From Bifidobacterium merycicum DSM 6492 (GTDB lineage Bacteria; Actinomycetota; Actinomycetes; Actinomycetales; Bifidobacteriaceae): a stretch of DNA of 64,000 nt. Location of the stretch: contig NZ_FQTX01000002.1 in assembly GCF_900129045.1 (NCBI RefSeq), positions 310,001-374,000 of the forward strand, written 5' to 3'. Shown one piece after another: positions 17,001 to 24,884 of the stretch (positions within the stretch are counted from its first letter, which is position 1; each line of letters begins with the position of its first letter). The notes beneath the pieces were generated by a model. The model worked only from the letters and a program-made list of their open reading frames with translations. It searched no databases and had not been told where the DNA came from. A program made the translations under genes and the position numbers.

Positions 17001-17872
17001 TGGCCTACAAGGGGCTCACCCCCGGCAAGGCCTACACCCTCACCGGCAGCCTCATAGACAAGGAGACCGGCGAGCCCGTGCAGTCCGGAGGTAAGGACGT
17101 GACCTCGACCGTGACGTTCACGCCCGAAAAGGCCGACGGGTCGGCCGCGGTGACGTTCTCGTTCGACGGCAGAGCCCTAGCGGGCCACGACGTCGTCGCA
17201 TTCGAGTCGCTTAAGTCCGGTGGCGCAGAGATCGCCTCGCACATGGACATCGAGGACGGCGGCCAAACTGTCAAGCTGGTCAAGCCCGAGGAGCCGCAGA
17301 AGCCCGAAGAGCCCTCCATCGGCACCATGGCCACCGACGCCGACGACGGCGACCACGAGGCCGTCGCGGACGCAGAGGTGACCATCGTCGACGAGGTCGC
17401 CTACAAGGGCCTCACCCCCGGGGAGGAGTACACCGTCACCGGCACGCTCATGGACAAGCAGACTGGCAAGCCCGTACAGTCGGACGGAAAGGACGTGACA
17501 GCCACAGCCTCGTTCGTCCCCGACAAGGCGTCCGGCTCCGTGAGCCTGAGCTTCACGTTCGACGGGAGCGCGCTCAAGGGCCACGACATCGTGGCGTTCG
17601 AGACGGTCTCCAAGGACGGCGCCGAGGTAGCGGTCCACGCCGACATCGACGACGTCGGACAGACCGTGAGCCTGGTCGACGAACCCGTCACGCCTTCGAA
17701 CCCGACGCCTAAAGGCGGATTGCCCAAGACGGGAGACTCGGTACCCTGGATCCCGCTCGCATGCCTGGCTGCCGCCGCAGCATGTGGCATCGCAATCCTC
17801 GCGTTGATGCGCAGGAAGGGAAACTGGGTTGAAGCGGACGACTTCGATGACGAGAACGAGCTTCAGAGATAG
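14063..17872 (+). CDS. Sortase-anchored adhesin: NlpC/P60 head, Cna-B-like and VaFE repeats, LPKTG
   Basis: The 1269-aa protein has a signal peptide (cleavage near residue 40, AFAASD), then an NlpC/P60-like module (~45-205; Cys in WDCSGF, His in VTVHAAI). A row of Cna-B/SpaA-type domains (~205-830) is recognisable by E-box motifs such as VREIEAPAGYAL and VRELEAPEGY. Three VaFE/T-Q ester domains start at ~830 (IGTTATDA), ~953 (IGTTAVDA) and ~1086 (IGTMATDA), each ending near GQTVS or GQTVK. The wall-sorting signal is LPKTG near 1223, with a membrane helix and basic tail. It is predicted to be covalently linked to peptidoglycan, and internal ester and isopeptide bonds should stiffen it. It ends the transfer operon and probably promotes mating contact. 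Confidence 0.85.
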   Translation: MRTAAREASASKLFRVVMAAVLAVSMCIPATALQAQRAFAASDSLSQVTWEEAKPQIEQYMGVPYVWGGRSTDGWDCSGFVSFVMHDIYGTDWPGGTWGDSGTGSIYNYCEPYQVFSGDSAEDYNSAFDNGTVKPGDIIIFLNSQVVTVHAAIAGEDATVYHAWHEGFGTGNCRFDYMWGINGGHGKVYSSFVVYRGLTEGGYVTMDKSSADVKVTGGNAQYSLAGAVFGVYRDGAQVATITTDGDGHGSTSDKLPNGSYTVREIEAPAGYALDGRTFPVTVSGSDAGAEMAEQPVTVTLTVAKFDDGTGRREAQGDATLDGAVYEASYAYDGGTKTVTGTTSNGTVTFEGIPLGDVTVRELEAPEGYLPDAEKHTLTVSAGMAGHDPVFYYEPADEFAETVIRGGITVGKADSEEYDHRDGDYANYAQGDATFAGAEFAIVNRSEGFIWYDANKDGKHQTEEDFEPGAEVLRMTTSYDKALDAYVAKTGERALPYGTYGVVETKSPEGYTERGKVDVTCEIREDGQVVELTRDSGIENEVIRGGVQVEKDDWELGKSEAIGGAGHSALDAQGYLGTSLEGIEFTVTNASRHGVMVDGEYVGKGEVAATIYTSWNEELGAYTAQTGPDALPYGTYTIMETATNDSYMLTDGKARTFEVRTDGETVTFDKSGADLTWRDRVVRNDVHLQKKGADDSHKFAYVPFLITNVTTGEAHVAVTDRNGALNTSAGWNSHIRDANANDSLIGKETITASDVDESCGVWFGLAEDGSVSEPDDRFGALPYGEYTIEELRCESNEGYGLWSDSFNVSRDSTTTKFDVDLGTVDDQPGPRIGTTATDAADGDHEAYAGKVEIVDTVAYRNLEPGREYTVTGTLMDKATGEPVKDGGKEVTANATFTAKDANGTVDVTFSFDASALAGHDVVAFETLTHESREVAVHAEIEDEGQTVSIVPKPEIGTTAVDADDLDHEAEADSKVEIRDVVAYKGLTPGKAYTLTGSLIDKETGEPVQSGGKDVTSTVTFTPEKADGSAAVTFSFDGRALAGHDVVAFESLKSGGAEIASHMDIEDGGQTVKLVKPEEPQKPEEPSIGTMATDADDGDHEAVADAEVTIVDEVAYKGLTPGEEYTVTGTLMDKQTGKPVQSDGKDVTATASFVPDKASGSVSLSFTFDGSALKGHDIVAFETVSKDGAEVAVHADIDDVGQTVSLVDEPVTPSNPTPKGGLPKTGDSVPWIPLACLAAAAACGIAILALMRRKGNWVEADDFDDENELQR

Positions 17873-17897
17873 ACGTTAGGGAGACGGCAGGTTAAGT

Positions 17898-17931
17898 CGG
17901 GGGTTCTTTTCTGATGAGGAAAGAACCCCCG
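17898..17931 (+). terminator. Hairpin after the transfer operon
   Basis: A 12-bp perfect stem (CGGGGGTTCTTT at 17898-17909 with its complement at 17920-17931) lies 26 bp after the adhesin stop. No U run follows, but a third copy of CGGGGGTTC at 17942 could form an alternative pairing. It probably ends transcription or stabilises the operon mRNA 3' end. Confidence 0.6.
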
Positions 17932-18014
17932 AATACTTAATCGGGGGTTCAACCACTTATAATCGAAGCACCAAACTTACATGCAATGAGTATGTTGAGC
18001 GGAAGGTAGAGATC

Positions 18015-18512
18015 ATGGGATTATTCGGTGACATTTTAAGCGGCATCGCATCGTCTTTTGGAGAGTCGAATGTCACGTGGTACTGCGACGGCTGCCATTC
18101 CGTCCTGAACGAGCAGCCCGGATTCACGACCTCTAGGGGGACGTGGGAATGCACCGAATGCGGTGAGTTGAACGACGTCACCGATGCTAATGTTTTCAAT
18201 AGCGAGGAAGAATACCAGTCTCATATGGGTATACCGAGATGTCCGAGCTGCGGAGGCATGGTTGTCGGAGATGCCCCCGATGCTACATACTGGTTCAACT
18301 GCACCAGCTGCGGCGAACGTTTTTATTTAGAAGATGGCGAGCTGATAAGCCCGTTCGATCGGAGCAGAAGCAGGTCTAGTCGGACGTGCGAGAATTGCGG
18401 CGAATCACTTTCTGGCGGAGAATATACAGCGCCATGGGAGAATGGCTATAATCCAGATGGATATATCAAATGCCCTCATTGCCGCCATGTGAACTTCATT
18501 TATGAGGACTAA
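18015..18512 (+). CDS. Protein with three zinc-ribbon-like Cys clusters
   Basis: The 165-aa protein contains repeated CxxC pairs: CDGC...CTEC (residues ~25-55), CPSC...CTSC (~76-100) and CENC...CPHC (~123-158). All look able to bind zinc, and the rest is hydrophilic. It has a strong RBS (GGAAGG) and is less GC-rich than the transfer genes around it, which suggests a separate origin. No catalytic domain is seen; nucleic-acid or protein binding is the likely type of activity. It is a single gene between the operon-end hairpin and the minus-strand genes. Confidence 0.6.
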   Translation: MGLFGDILSGIASSFGESNVTWYCDGCHSVLNEQPGFTTSRGTWECTECGELNDVTDANVFNSEEEYQSHMGIPRCPSCGGMVVGDAPDATYWFNCTSCGERFYLEDGELISPFDRSRSRSSRTCENCGESLSGGEYTAPWENGYNPDGYIKCPHCRHVNFIYED

Positions 18513-18532
18513 TTATTCCGTAAGACTTTGAT

Positions 18533-18832
18533 TCATATCCTTGGCGGCGCGTCCGGAACCTCGAATCCACAGAGGACCTTCTCCCACCACTCGCGAGACT
18601 CCACGCCGGACTCGGCGAGCATGTCGAGCATCTTCACTTTTGCCTCGGGCGGTAGCGACTCGAAGTCGGCGCGCATGGCAGCATCGACCTTGTCGGTGCT
18701 CGCGTCCATGGCGGCGGAGATCTCCTTCATCTCCTCGAGCGTGTAGCTCTCGGGCGAGCTCGTCGCGAGGTCGCCCCTGAAGTAGGCCATCTCGTGCTCC
18801 TCCATGAGCCTCTTGTATTCGTCCTCGCGCAT
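18533..18832 (-). CDS. Small acidic hypothetical protein
   Basis: A 99-aa protein, highly charged and probably all-helical, starting at the ATG complementary to 18830-18832 with a GAAGGTGG RBS. No motif is recognised. It lies downstream of the relaxase gene cluster on the same strand, with a 170-bp gap (18833-19002) that contains no gene, only a short inverted repeat (ACCCGCCAAGCCGGGT near 18898). It may belong to the mobilisation transcript. Homology would be needed to say more. Confidence 0.5.
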   Translation of the reverse strand: MREDEYKRLMEEHEMAYFRGDLATSSPESYTLEEMKEISAAMDASTDKVDAAMRADFESLPPEAKVKMLDMLAESGVESREWWEKVLCGFEVPDAPPRI

Positions 18833-19002
18833 CGCGCACCCACCTTCGTTACGACCTTGCCCGATTTGTTGATTATAGTTCGGGAACGCCTCTCTGAACC
18901 CGCCAAGCCGGGTTTTGCAAAACCGCAGGTAGACGAGGCGCTGTAATCGATTCTAAGGCCCGTTTAGCACTCGGGTCGACCCAGAACACCTCGGAAACGC
19001 GG

Positions 19003-19563
19003 TTAATCGTCGAGTTCCTCGCCTTCATGGATGCGGGATGCGGCGATCGCAGCCTGCGCGGCCTCGATTTCGCGCCAGGTCTCGACGGTCATGCCCATCC
19101 TGCGGCAGATCTCCTCCTCGGGGTCCCCGGTACCACCGTCACCGAGCAACGCCTCGAGGTATGCGTGCGCCGAGACGGCCCTGGGGCCGAGATCGTCGGC
19201 GGCGTCGTAGGCTCGCATGAGCACCGAGGCGTCGACGAGGGCGCCGTCGATCCTCTCAAGCACGATCTCCCCGTCGAGGGTGAGCCGCTCGAGCATCGCG
19301 ACGTCTCCTGCGTCGGCCAGAAGGAAGCTCCATCCGTCGCGCCGACGGGCCACGGGGAGGCCTGCGTCGTCAACGACGCTGCGGTACTCGTCGGCGGTCT
19401 CGTGCCAGTAGGCGCGCATCCAGATTCCGCCGCCTGCAAGCGCGGCGGACCAGTCGAGCGCGTAGTTTGTGAGAAGGTTGCCGCGCAGGGGTAGCGCCTC
19501 GGTGAAGTGGTCGGTGTCGAAAACGTCGATGAGCCCTCCCGGGTAGTAAGCCTTCATGATCAT
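19003..19563 (-). CDS. Hypothetical protein translated after the relaxase
   Basis: A 186-aa acidic protein whose likely start (ATG 19563) comes directly after the relaxase stop; a longer frame running antiparallel into the relaxase gene has no RBS. N-terminal sequence AYYPGGLIDVFDTDHF is not from any family I know. An antirestriction ArdA identity was considered because of the acidic composition, but the ArdA motifs are missing. It probably travels with the mobilisation genes. Confidence 0.55.
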   Translation of the reverse strand: MIMKAYYPGGLIDVFDTDHFTEALPLRGNLLTNYALDWSAALAGGGIWMRAYWHETADEYRSVVDDAGLPVARRRDGWSFLLADAGDVAMLERLTLDGEIVLERIDGALVDASVLMRAYDAADDLGPRAVSAHAYLEALLGDGGTGDPEEEICRRMGMTVETWREIEAAQAAIAASRIHEGEELDD

Positions 19564-19564
19564 C

Positions 19565-20794
19565 TCATCGGTCCTCCCTGGGGCCCGGGCGGCCCCTTTC
19601 GTCGCGCCTCTGCTGCTGCGGTGGCGCGCTCCTCTGCCTCTGCCGCTCGGCACCGCGCCTTTCGGCGGGACCCGATCTGGACCCTTGTGACCTGGCGCCG
19701 GCGGGCCTCCTGGCCGGCGGCGCCTGCGTTCGCTCGGGAAGCATTTCCGTGCGCTCGGCAACGGCCAAAACCTTCTCCCCCATCGCGGGGGAGGCCTCCG
19801 CCGCGCGCCTCAGCTCCTCCATGCTCCTGATTCTCCGGGAGTCGACGAACGAGACGGCCTCGGCGAGGTCGCGGAGCTCGTCGATTCCGCCGACCCTCAC
19901 GGCCTCCGCGGCAGCTGCGGCCAAGGCGCGGCCGCCATCCGTCGCGAGCGCCAACGCGCCGGACGAGAACCTCGCGAGCAGACGGTCCCGTCCGTAGGAG
20001 AGCCCGAGGCTCTCGCCGGATATGCGCCTCGTGGGGGCGTCGGCAAGCGAGTAGACCCAGTCGCGCCTCTGCGCCCTGGGCGAGTTGTCCGCAACTGCGA
20101 CGCCCATCTCGGAGAGCAGCGACCGGAAGTCGGCCTCGTCGCGGGCCACGGCGCGGGCGATCTCAATGCGCATGCGGATGTCGGCGACCCACGAGTAGAG
20201 GCCCCTACGCGAAAGCTCCGCCTCCGCGCGCCTCACGTAGGTCCTCTGCAGCGTGCGGCGGGGCGGGGCCGCGGTGCCTTTCGGTGCGTCCTTCAGGTAC
20301 GACAGCCCCATCTCCTTCGCGAACCTCTGCGCCGACCGCTTCAGGGCACGCGGGTCGGGGTCCTGAAGCCGGCGCAGGTTGCTCACGTTGGTGTTATTCA
20401 CGACGACGTGCGCGTGCGGGATGCGCCCGGCGTTGTCGTCGTGGTAGACGACGGCGACCTCGAAGTCGGCGAAGTTCTCGCGCACCCACGCCATCGTGAG
20501 ACGCCTGAGGTCGGCGAGATCGATGCGGTCGCCCGGGTCGGGAGAGAGGACGTAGTGCTTGTAGGTCCGTGCGGGCTTGCCCTTCCACGGTGTGTCGTTA
20601 CCAGCATCCTTCCTGGTCGCGTCCATGTCGCGGGCCCAGTCGTAGGGCGCGTACTCGGGAAGCTCCTCTGCGGGCTCGAGGGCCGGCGCCGGCAAGTTGA
20701 GGTAGTCGAACGCGAGCGCGCGTCCGTCCTTCGTCAGGTAGCGGAACACGCCGCCGCAGCCCGTGTGCCCGCTTATTGGCTTGACGATGGGCAC
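19565..20794 (-). CDS. Relaxase/mobilisation nuclease (PF03432-type)
   Basis: The 409-aa protein begins with the relaxase fold: RYLTKD near residue 19, YKHYVLSPDPGD near 88, and the metal-binding His motif RIPHAHVVVNNTN near 128-140. The catalytic Tyr is probably in the first 30 residues (FRYLTK), the usual place in this family. It would nick oriT and stay bound to the 5' end of the transferred strand. The C-terminal ~120 residues are Arg/Pro/Gln-rich and disordered. The gene begins 4 bp after mobC and is intact. Confidence 0.88.
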   Translation of the reverse strand: MPIVKPISGHTGCGGVFRYLTKDGRALAFDYLNLPAPALEPAEELPEYAPYDWARDMDATRKDAGNDTPWKGKPARTYKHYVLSPDPGDRIDLADLRRLTMAWVRENFADFEVAVVYHDDNAGRIPHAHVVVNNTNVSNLRRLQDPDPRALKRSAQRFAKEMGLSYLKDAPKGTAAPPRRTLQRTYVRRAEAELSRRGLYSWVADIRMRIEIARAVARDEADFRSLLSEMGVAVADNSPRAQRRDWVYSLADAPTRRISGESLGLSYGRDRLLARFSSGALALATDGGRALAAAAAEAVRVGGIDELRDLAEAVSFVDSRRIRSMEELRRAAEASPAMGEKVLAVAERTEMLPERTQAPPARRPAGARSQGSRSGPAERRGAERQRQRSAPPQQQRRDERGRPGPREDR

Positions 20795-20798
20795 GGCG

Positions 20799-21209
20799 TC
20801 ACTTCTTCACGTTGAACATGGCAGCCATGCGCTGAGCCTCGGCGCGTAGTACTGCGATGTCGGCGTTGGCGCGATCGACTTTCTCCTCGACGACCTGCAG
20901 CTGCTCGAGCGCGTCGGCGGCGTCGCACATGTCGCGGCGCAGGTACATGGCGATCCGGTTCAGCGCGTGCGCGATCTGGTTGTACTGGTAGCCCCACCAT
21001 CGGGTCTCGCGGGCGAGCTTGCGGGCGGAAACGGCGTCGACCACGAGCACGGGGCGTGTCTCCTTGCCATCGAAGTAGCCGCGGGGCAACCGGAGCAGGA
21101 TGCGGACAAGCTCGGAAACGGTGAGCCCGAGCTCTTCGGCAAGGGTCATTGCGGCCTCATGCTCGTCGTCGGTGACGCGTACGAACAGCCGCGGCTCCTT
21201 CTTCGTCAT
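20799..21209 (-). CDS. mobC: MobC-type relaxosome accessory protein
   Basis: A 136-aa protein starting at ATG 21209 with an AAGGAGCAGG RBS. The N-terminal half has a ribbon-helix-helix fold typical of MobC (LFVRVTDDEHEAAMTLAEEL, SELVRILL), and the middle contains WWGYQYNQIAHALNRIA, a conserved MobC signature. A coiled helix ends the protein. MobC binds oriT and helps the relaxase melt and nick it. It is immediately upstream of the relaxase gene and next to the inverted repeats proposed as oriT. Confidence 0.85.
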   Translation of the reverse strand: MTKKEPRLFVRVTDDEHEAAMTLAEELGLTVSELVRILLRLPRGYFDGKETRPVLVVDAVSARKLARETRWWGYQYNQIAHALNRIAMYLRRDMCDAADALEQLQVVEEKVDRANADIAVLRAEAQRMAAMFNVKK

Positions 21210-21350
21210 CCTGCTCCTTCGCCAGGTGGTGGGAGTTCCGAGCCGTCGCATGCGCGACGGCCCAGGGGCGCGGGGCATCCCCCGCATGGCGTAGTCTACG
21301 ACCGGAGCGAAGCGCAGGCGGAGACGGAGCAGGCCGAAGCCCCTGCAAGC

Positions 21351-21452
21351 CCTCGGAAGCCCTCATAACTTCCGAGGGACGTGCGAAACTCGCAGGGCAT
21401 GGGTGACCTTCGGCCACAAGCTCTATTCTGGCGCCTTGTGCGCACAGAATAG
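21351..21452. other. Candidate oriT: two inverted repeats upstream of mobC
   Basis: Two inverted repeats lie in the ~430-bp space between the divergent mobC and RHH genes. The first has 9-bp arms (CCTCGGAAG at 21351-21359 and its complement at 21369-21377). The second has 8-bp arms (CTATTCTG at 21423-21430 and CAGAATAG at 21445-21452) with a GC-rich centre. Inverted repeats upstream of mobC/relaxase are the usual setting of oriT. The nick site cannot be read directly. Confidence 0.45.
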
Positions 21453-21584
21453 GCAGCTTGCTAGCAACCAGAAAATCCCGTCAAGAGTCCCATATGGTGT
21501 ACACCCGTTTCACACCGGGGTCATAAGATGAGAATTGGAGGTGTTTGCTCGGATTTGGGTGTCCTTGCGTTCCTTCGCAGGTCG

Positions 21585-21616
21585 CGGTTGCAGTAAAATG
21601 ATTTGTATTGCAACCG
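21585..21616 (+). promoter_or_regulatory. Palindromic operator over a -10-like box upstream of the RHH/hsd genes
   Basis: An inverted repeat with 8-bp arms (CGGTTGCA at 21585-21592, TGCAACCG at 21609-21616) surrounds TAAAAT, a good -10 candidate; TTGCGT upstream may be a -35. The start codon of the ribbon-helix-helix gene is 22 bp further on. RHH proteins often bind such palindromes in their own promoters, so autoregulation of the RHH-hsdM-hsdS transcript is proposed. Confidence 0.5.
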
Positions 21617-21638
21617 TCAAGCACATGGAGGATGCGAA

Positions 21639-21842
21639 ATGGGCTACTCGGACCTCATCGCGAAGGGCGCTTCCAAACAGGAGCTCAAGGAGTTCTTCGC
21701 CGGAGGCGGGCAGACTGCGATAACGATCCGCATCCCAGCGAATCTGCGTGACGCCTTCAAGGAAGAGGCGGAGCTTCGTGGGATGAACTTCTCCGCGTTC
21801 CTGCGTATGTGCATGATTCAAGAGTTGAGCAAGAGAGGCTAA
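21639..21842 (+). CDS. Ribbon-helix-helix regulator in front of hsdM
   Basis: A 67-aa protein starting at ATG 21639 with a GGAGG RBS. Residues ~25-65 form a ribbon-helix-helix motif (TAITIRIPANLRDAFKEEAE, then GMNFSAFLRMCMIQEL). It ends 7 bp before hsdM and is probably part of the same transcript. Control of a type I R-M system by a small RHH protein makes sense in a mobile element, because restriction must be delayed until the new host DNA is methylated; this is inferred. An antitoxin role is less likely because no toxin gene is adjacent. Confidence 0.6.
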   Translation: MGYSDLIAKGASKQELKEFFAGGGQTAITIRIPANLRDAFKEEAELRGMNFSAFLRMCMIQELSKRG

Positions 21843-21849
21843 TGAGCGT

Positions 21850-23685
21850 ATGGCTGACATCAAGAAACTCGAAAAGGAACTGTGGGAGGCGGCGGACAAC
21901 CTGCGCGCTAACTCCAAGCTCACGAGCCAGCAATATTGCATGCCCGTGCTCGGGCTAATCTTCCTGCGCTACGCTTGGGGCCGCTTCAAGATGGCCGACG
22001 CCCAGATCAGGGAATCACGCACACAGTCTACCGGGCGCCAGATCCCCATTGAGGCCGCCGACTATACGAAGCGCGGCGCAATGTTCATTCCCGAGGAAGC
22101 TCGCTACGACTTCCTCCTGAACCTGCCCGAGAGCGAGAAGAACCTCGGCAAGCGTGTCGACGATGCCATGGCCGCCATCGAGAAGCAGAACCCGCAGCTC
22201 GCGGGGGTGCTGCCGCGCAACTACACCGACCTCGGAGACGACCTCCTCGCGGAGACGCTGCGCATCTTCAACAACCCGGCGCTCGACGAGGACGGCGACG
22301 ACATCATCGGGCGCATCTACGAGTACTTCCTCGGCAAGTTCGCCCCCGCCGTGGCCTCCGACGACGGCGTGTTCTTCACGCCCAAGTCGCTCGTGCGCAT
22401 GATCATGAACGTCATCGAGCCGGAGCGCGGCGTGATGCTCGACCCGGCTTGTGGCTCGGGCGGCATGTTCGTATCAGCCAGCGACTACGTGCGCGAGCAC
22501 GGCGGCAACCCCGCAGACCTCATGACCTACTACGGCCAGGAGAAGGTTGAGTACAACGCCAAGCTCTGCCTGATGAACATGGCTGTGCATGGCATGAACG
22601 GGCGCATCGTCTCCGGCGACGAAGCGAACACGTTCTACCATGACGCTCACTCCCTCGACGGATCCTGCGACTACGTCGCTGCTAACCCGCCCTTCAACGT
22701 CGACAAGGTGAAGTCCGAGGACGCTATCAACGCGGGTAGGATGCCGCTGGGCATCTCCGGCATCAACAAGGCCGGCGAGTTCAGCAACGCGAACTACCTG
22801 TGGATCAACTACTTCTACAGCTACCTAAACCCGACCGGGCGCGCGGGTTTCGTCATGGCGAGCTCGGCGACCGACAGCTCCGGTAAGGACCGGGCGCTGC
22901 GCGAGAAGCTGGTGAAGAGCGGCCACGTGGACGCGATGCTCTACGTGGGCAACAACTTCTTCTACACCAAGAGCCTGCCGTGCACGCTGTGGTTCCTTGA
23001 CAAAGGCAAGCCGCAGGAGCTGCGCGACAAGGTTCTCTTCATCGACGCGCAGAGCTACCACACTGCCATCGACACGACGCACAACGAGTGGAGCCCCTGG
23101 CAGCTCAAGAACCTGTCCGCCATCGTGTGGCTCTACCGTGGCGAGGCGGACAAGTATGCCACCCTGCTCGACGAGTACAGCGCCGCGATTCGTGAAATGG
23201 CCGAGCTCGCGGACGGCGACACCAAAGCCGTCCTGGCGGGCGTGACGATGCTGGACGACTTCGCCGGCGCCCGCGACTCGCTGGCCGCATACATCGAGAA
23301 GCGGAGGGCGAAGGCCAAGGCTGACGTGGAAGCCGCCAAGCAGCGTGAGCGCAAGCGCCTGCGCGCCGCCTACGACGAGGAGATCGCCGAGCTCGAGGAC
23401 GCGCTGACCGTCGTGGATGAGGCCCTTTGGCTGACCGACAGGTTCGGAGCCGGCGAGTACGCCGACGTCCCTGGCCTCTGCAAGATCGCAACGCTGCAGG
23501 ATATCGAGGAGAAGAACTGGAGCCTGACGCCCGGCGCTCATGTTGGCGTGCCGCCCCAGGAGGATGACGGCGTCGACTTTCACGAGCGCATGGGCGAGAT
23601 CCACGAGGAACTGCTGCGCCTGCAGGCCGAGAGCAACGATCTCATGGCGACCATCTCCCGCAACTTCGAGGAGCTTGGGCTATGA
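21850..23685 (+). CDS. hsdM: Type I R-M modification subunit (N6-adenine methylase)
   Basis: The 611-aa protein has the HsdM order: a helical N-terminal domain (~5-150), the SAM-binding motif LDPACGSGGMF near 197, and the catalytic NPPF motif at ~279-282. It ends with a long coiled-coil region. It methylates adenine in the asymmetric site chosen by HsdS and is also a core part of the restriction complex. Its stop overlaps the hsdS start by 4 bp (ATGA). The gene appears intact, so modification is probably still active even if restriction is impaired. Confidence 0.93.
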   Translation: MADIKKLEKELWEAADNLRANSKLTSQQYCMPVLGLIFLRYAWGRFKMADAQIRESRTQSTGRQIPIEAADYTKRGAMFIPEEARYDFLLNLPESEKNLGKRVDDAMAAIEKQNPQLAGVLPRNYTDLGDDLLAETLRIFNNPALDEDGDDIIGRIYEYFLGKFAPAVASDDGVFFTPKSLVRMIMNVIEPERGVMLDPACGSGGMFVSASDYVREHGGNPADLMTYYGQEKVEYNAKLCLMNMAVHGMNGRIVSGDEANTFYHDAHSLDGSCDYVAANPPFNVDKVKSEDAINAGRMPLGISGINKAGEFSNANYLWINYFYSYLNPTGRAGFVMASSATDSSGKDRALREKLVKSGHVDAMLYVGNNFFYTKSLPCTLWFLDKGKPQELRDKVLFIDAQSYHTAIDTTHNEWSPWQLKNLSAIVWLYRGEADKYATLLDEYSAAIREMAELADGDTKAVLAGVTMLDDFAGARDSLAAYIEKRRAKAKADVEAAKQRERKRLRAAYDEEIAELEDALTVVDEALWLTDRFGAGEYADVPGLCKIATLQDIEEKNWSLTPGAHVGVPPQEDDGVDFHERMGEIHEELLRLQAESNDLMATISRNFEELGL

Positions 23686-24881
23686 AATGGAACGCGGTTA
23701 AGCTCGGCGACATTTGTATAGACGGTGGTATTCAGACCGGGCCTTTTGGCTCGCAGCTGCACCAATCAGACTACTCGGACGAAGGAACACCCGTCGTCAT
23801 GCCCGTTGACCTCATCGATGGCGGCATCTCAACGGAGCGTATAGCACGCGTTAACGACGATCATGTACAGCGGCTCAGCAGGCATATGCTAGAGCCGGGT
23901 GATGTTGTCTATGCGCGGCGAGGCGATGTCGGACGATGCTCCAGAGTTACCCAGAGCGAGGCAGGATGGCTATGCGGTACTGGCTGTCTACGACTAAGGG
24001 CGGACTCCAATCTTGTGGATAAGACCTTTCTCTACTATGCGCTTTCAAATCCAGTGGTTGTAGGATGGGTGCGTAATCATGCCATAGGCGCAACAATGCC
24101 CAACCTCAATACGACGATTCTGGGCGATGTGCCCCTTTGCATTCCAGATAGTCTTGGAGCCCAACGAAGCATCGCATCCATCCTGATGGCCTACGATAAC
24201 CTCATCGAGAACAACCGCAGGCAGATCTCGCTACTCGAGGAGACCGCCCAGCGTCTCTACAGGGAATGGTTCGTCGACCTGCGCTTCCCTGGACACGAGA
24301 ATACTGAAATATCCGAGGGCTTGCCGAGCGGGTGGGCTGAGAAAAGCTTGGCGGAAATCGCCGATGTCGTCATGGGGCAGAGTCCTAAATCTGAATACTA
24401 TAACGACGCGGGCGAAGGGCTGCCGTTTCACCAAGGGGTTAGCAGTTATGGCCTGCGATTCGTTCGAGACGAAACATACACCACATCCGTTACGCGAATC
24501 GGCAAGGCGGGAAGCATCCTGTTTAGTGTCCGTGCGCCAGTTGGGCGATTGAACTACACGAAAAACGAGATTGTTCTTGGGCGTGGCCTTGCCGCAATGA
24601 ACCATAGGCAAGGATTGCAGAGCTACTTGTACTACATGCTCAAAGAGCGGTTCTTCAAAGAGGACATGATTGGCAATGGATCGATCTTCGCATCGATTTC
24701 AAAGGGCGATTTGCTTGCCCAGAAATTCGTTGTACCGGATAGCGACCTCGCCGAGAGGTTTGACTTGCTTTGTCGACCTATCGACAAGCAAATCGCGAGG
24801 TGTGACGACGCGATTAAAGCTGCAACCGAAGCCCGAGATCGCCTACTACCCAAGCTCATGTCAGGCGAGGTAGAGGTGTAG
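23682..24881 (+). CDS. hsdS: Type I R-M specificity subunit
   Basis: A 399-aa protein with two target-recognition domains: the first (~1-170) begins with LGDICIDGGIQTGPFGSQ, the second (~205-370) includes ADVVMGQSPKSEYYND. They are separated by conserved helices (NNRRQISLLEETAQRLYREW, ~180-200) and closed by a second conserved helix (~375-395). HsdS determines the DNA site for both methylation and cleavage. The base composition of this gene is more AT-rich than hsdM and hsdR, which is common for exchanged specificity genes. No inverted second hsdS copy that would permit inversion is present nearby. Confidence 0.92.
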   Translation: MKWNAVKLGDICIDGGIQTGPFGSQLHQSDYSDEGTPVVMPVDLIDGGISTERIARVNDDHVQRLSRHMLEPGDVVYARRGDVGRCSRVTQSEAGWLCGTGCLRLRADSNLVDKTFLYYALSNPVVVGWVRNHAIGATMPNLNTTILGDVPLCIPDSLGAQRSIASILMAYDNLIENNRRQISLLEETAQRLYREWFVDLRFPGHENTEISEGLPSGWAEKSLAEIADVVMGQSPKSEYYNDAGEGLPFHQGVSSYGLRFVRDETYTTSVTRIGKAGSILFSVRAPVGRLNYTKNEIVLGRGLAAMNHRQGLQSYLYYMLKERFFKEDMIGNGSIFASISKGDLLAQKFVVPDSDLAERFDLLCRPIDKQIARCDDAIKAATEARDRLLPKLMSGEVEV

Positions 24882-24884
24882 GTC

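Noticed and set aside
19003-19563. ArdA antirestriction protein
   Set aside because: Acidic composition fits, but the characteristic ArdA sequence motifs are absent, so it is left as unknown.
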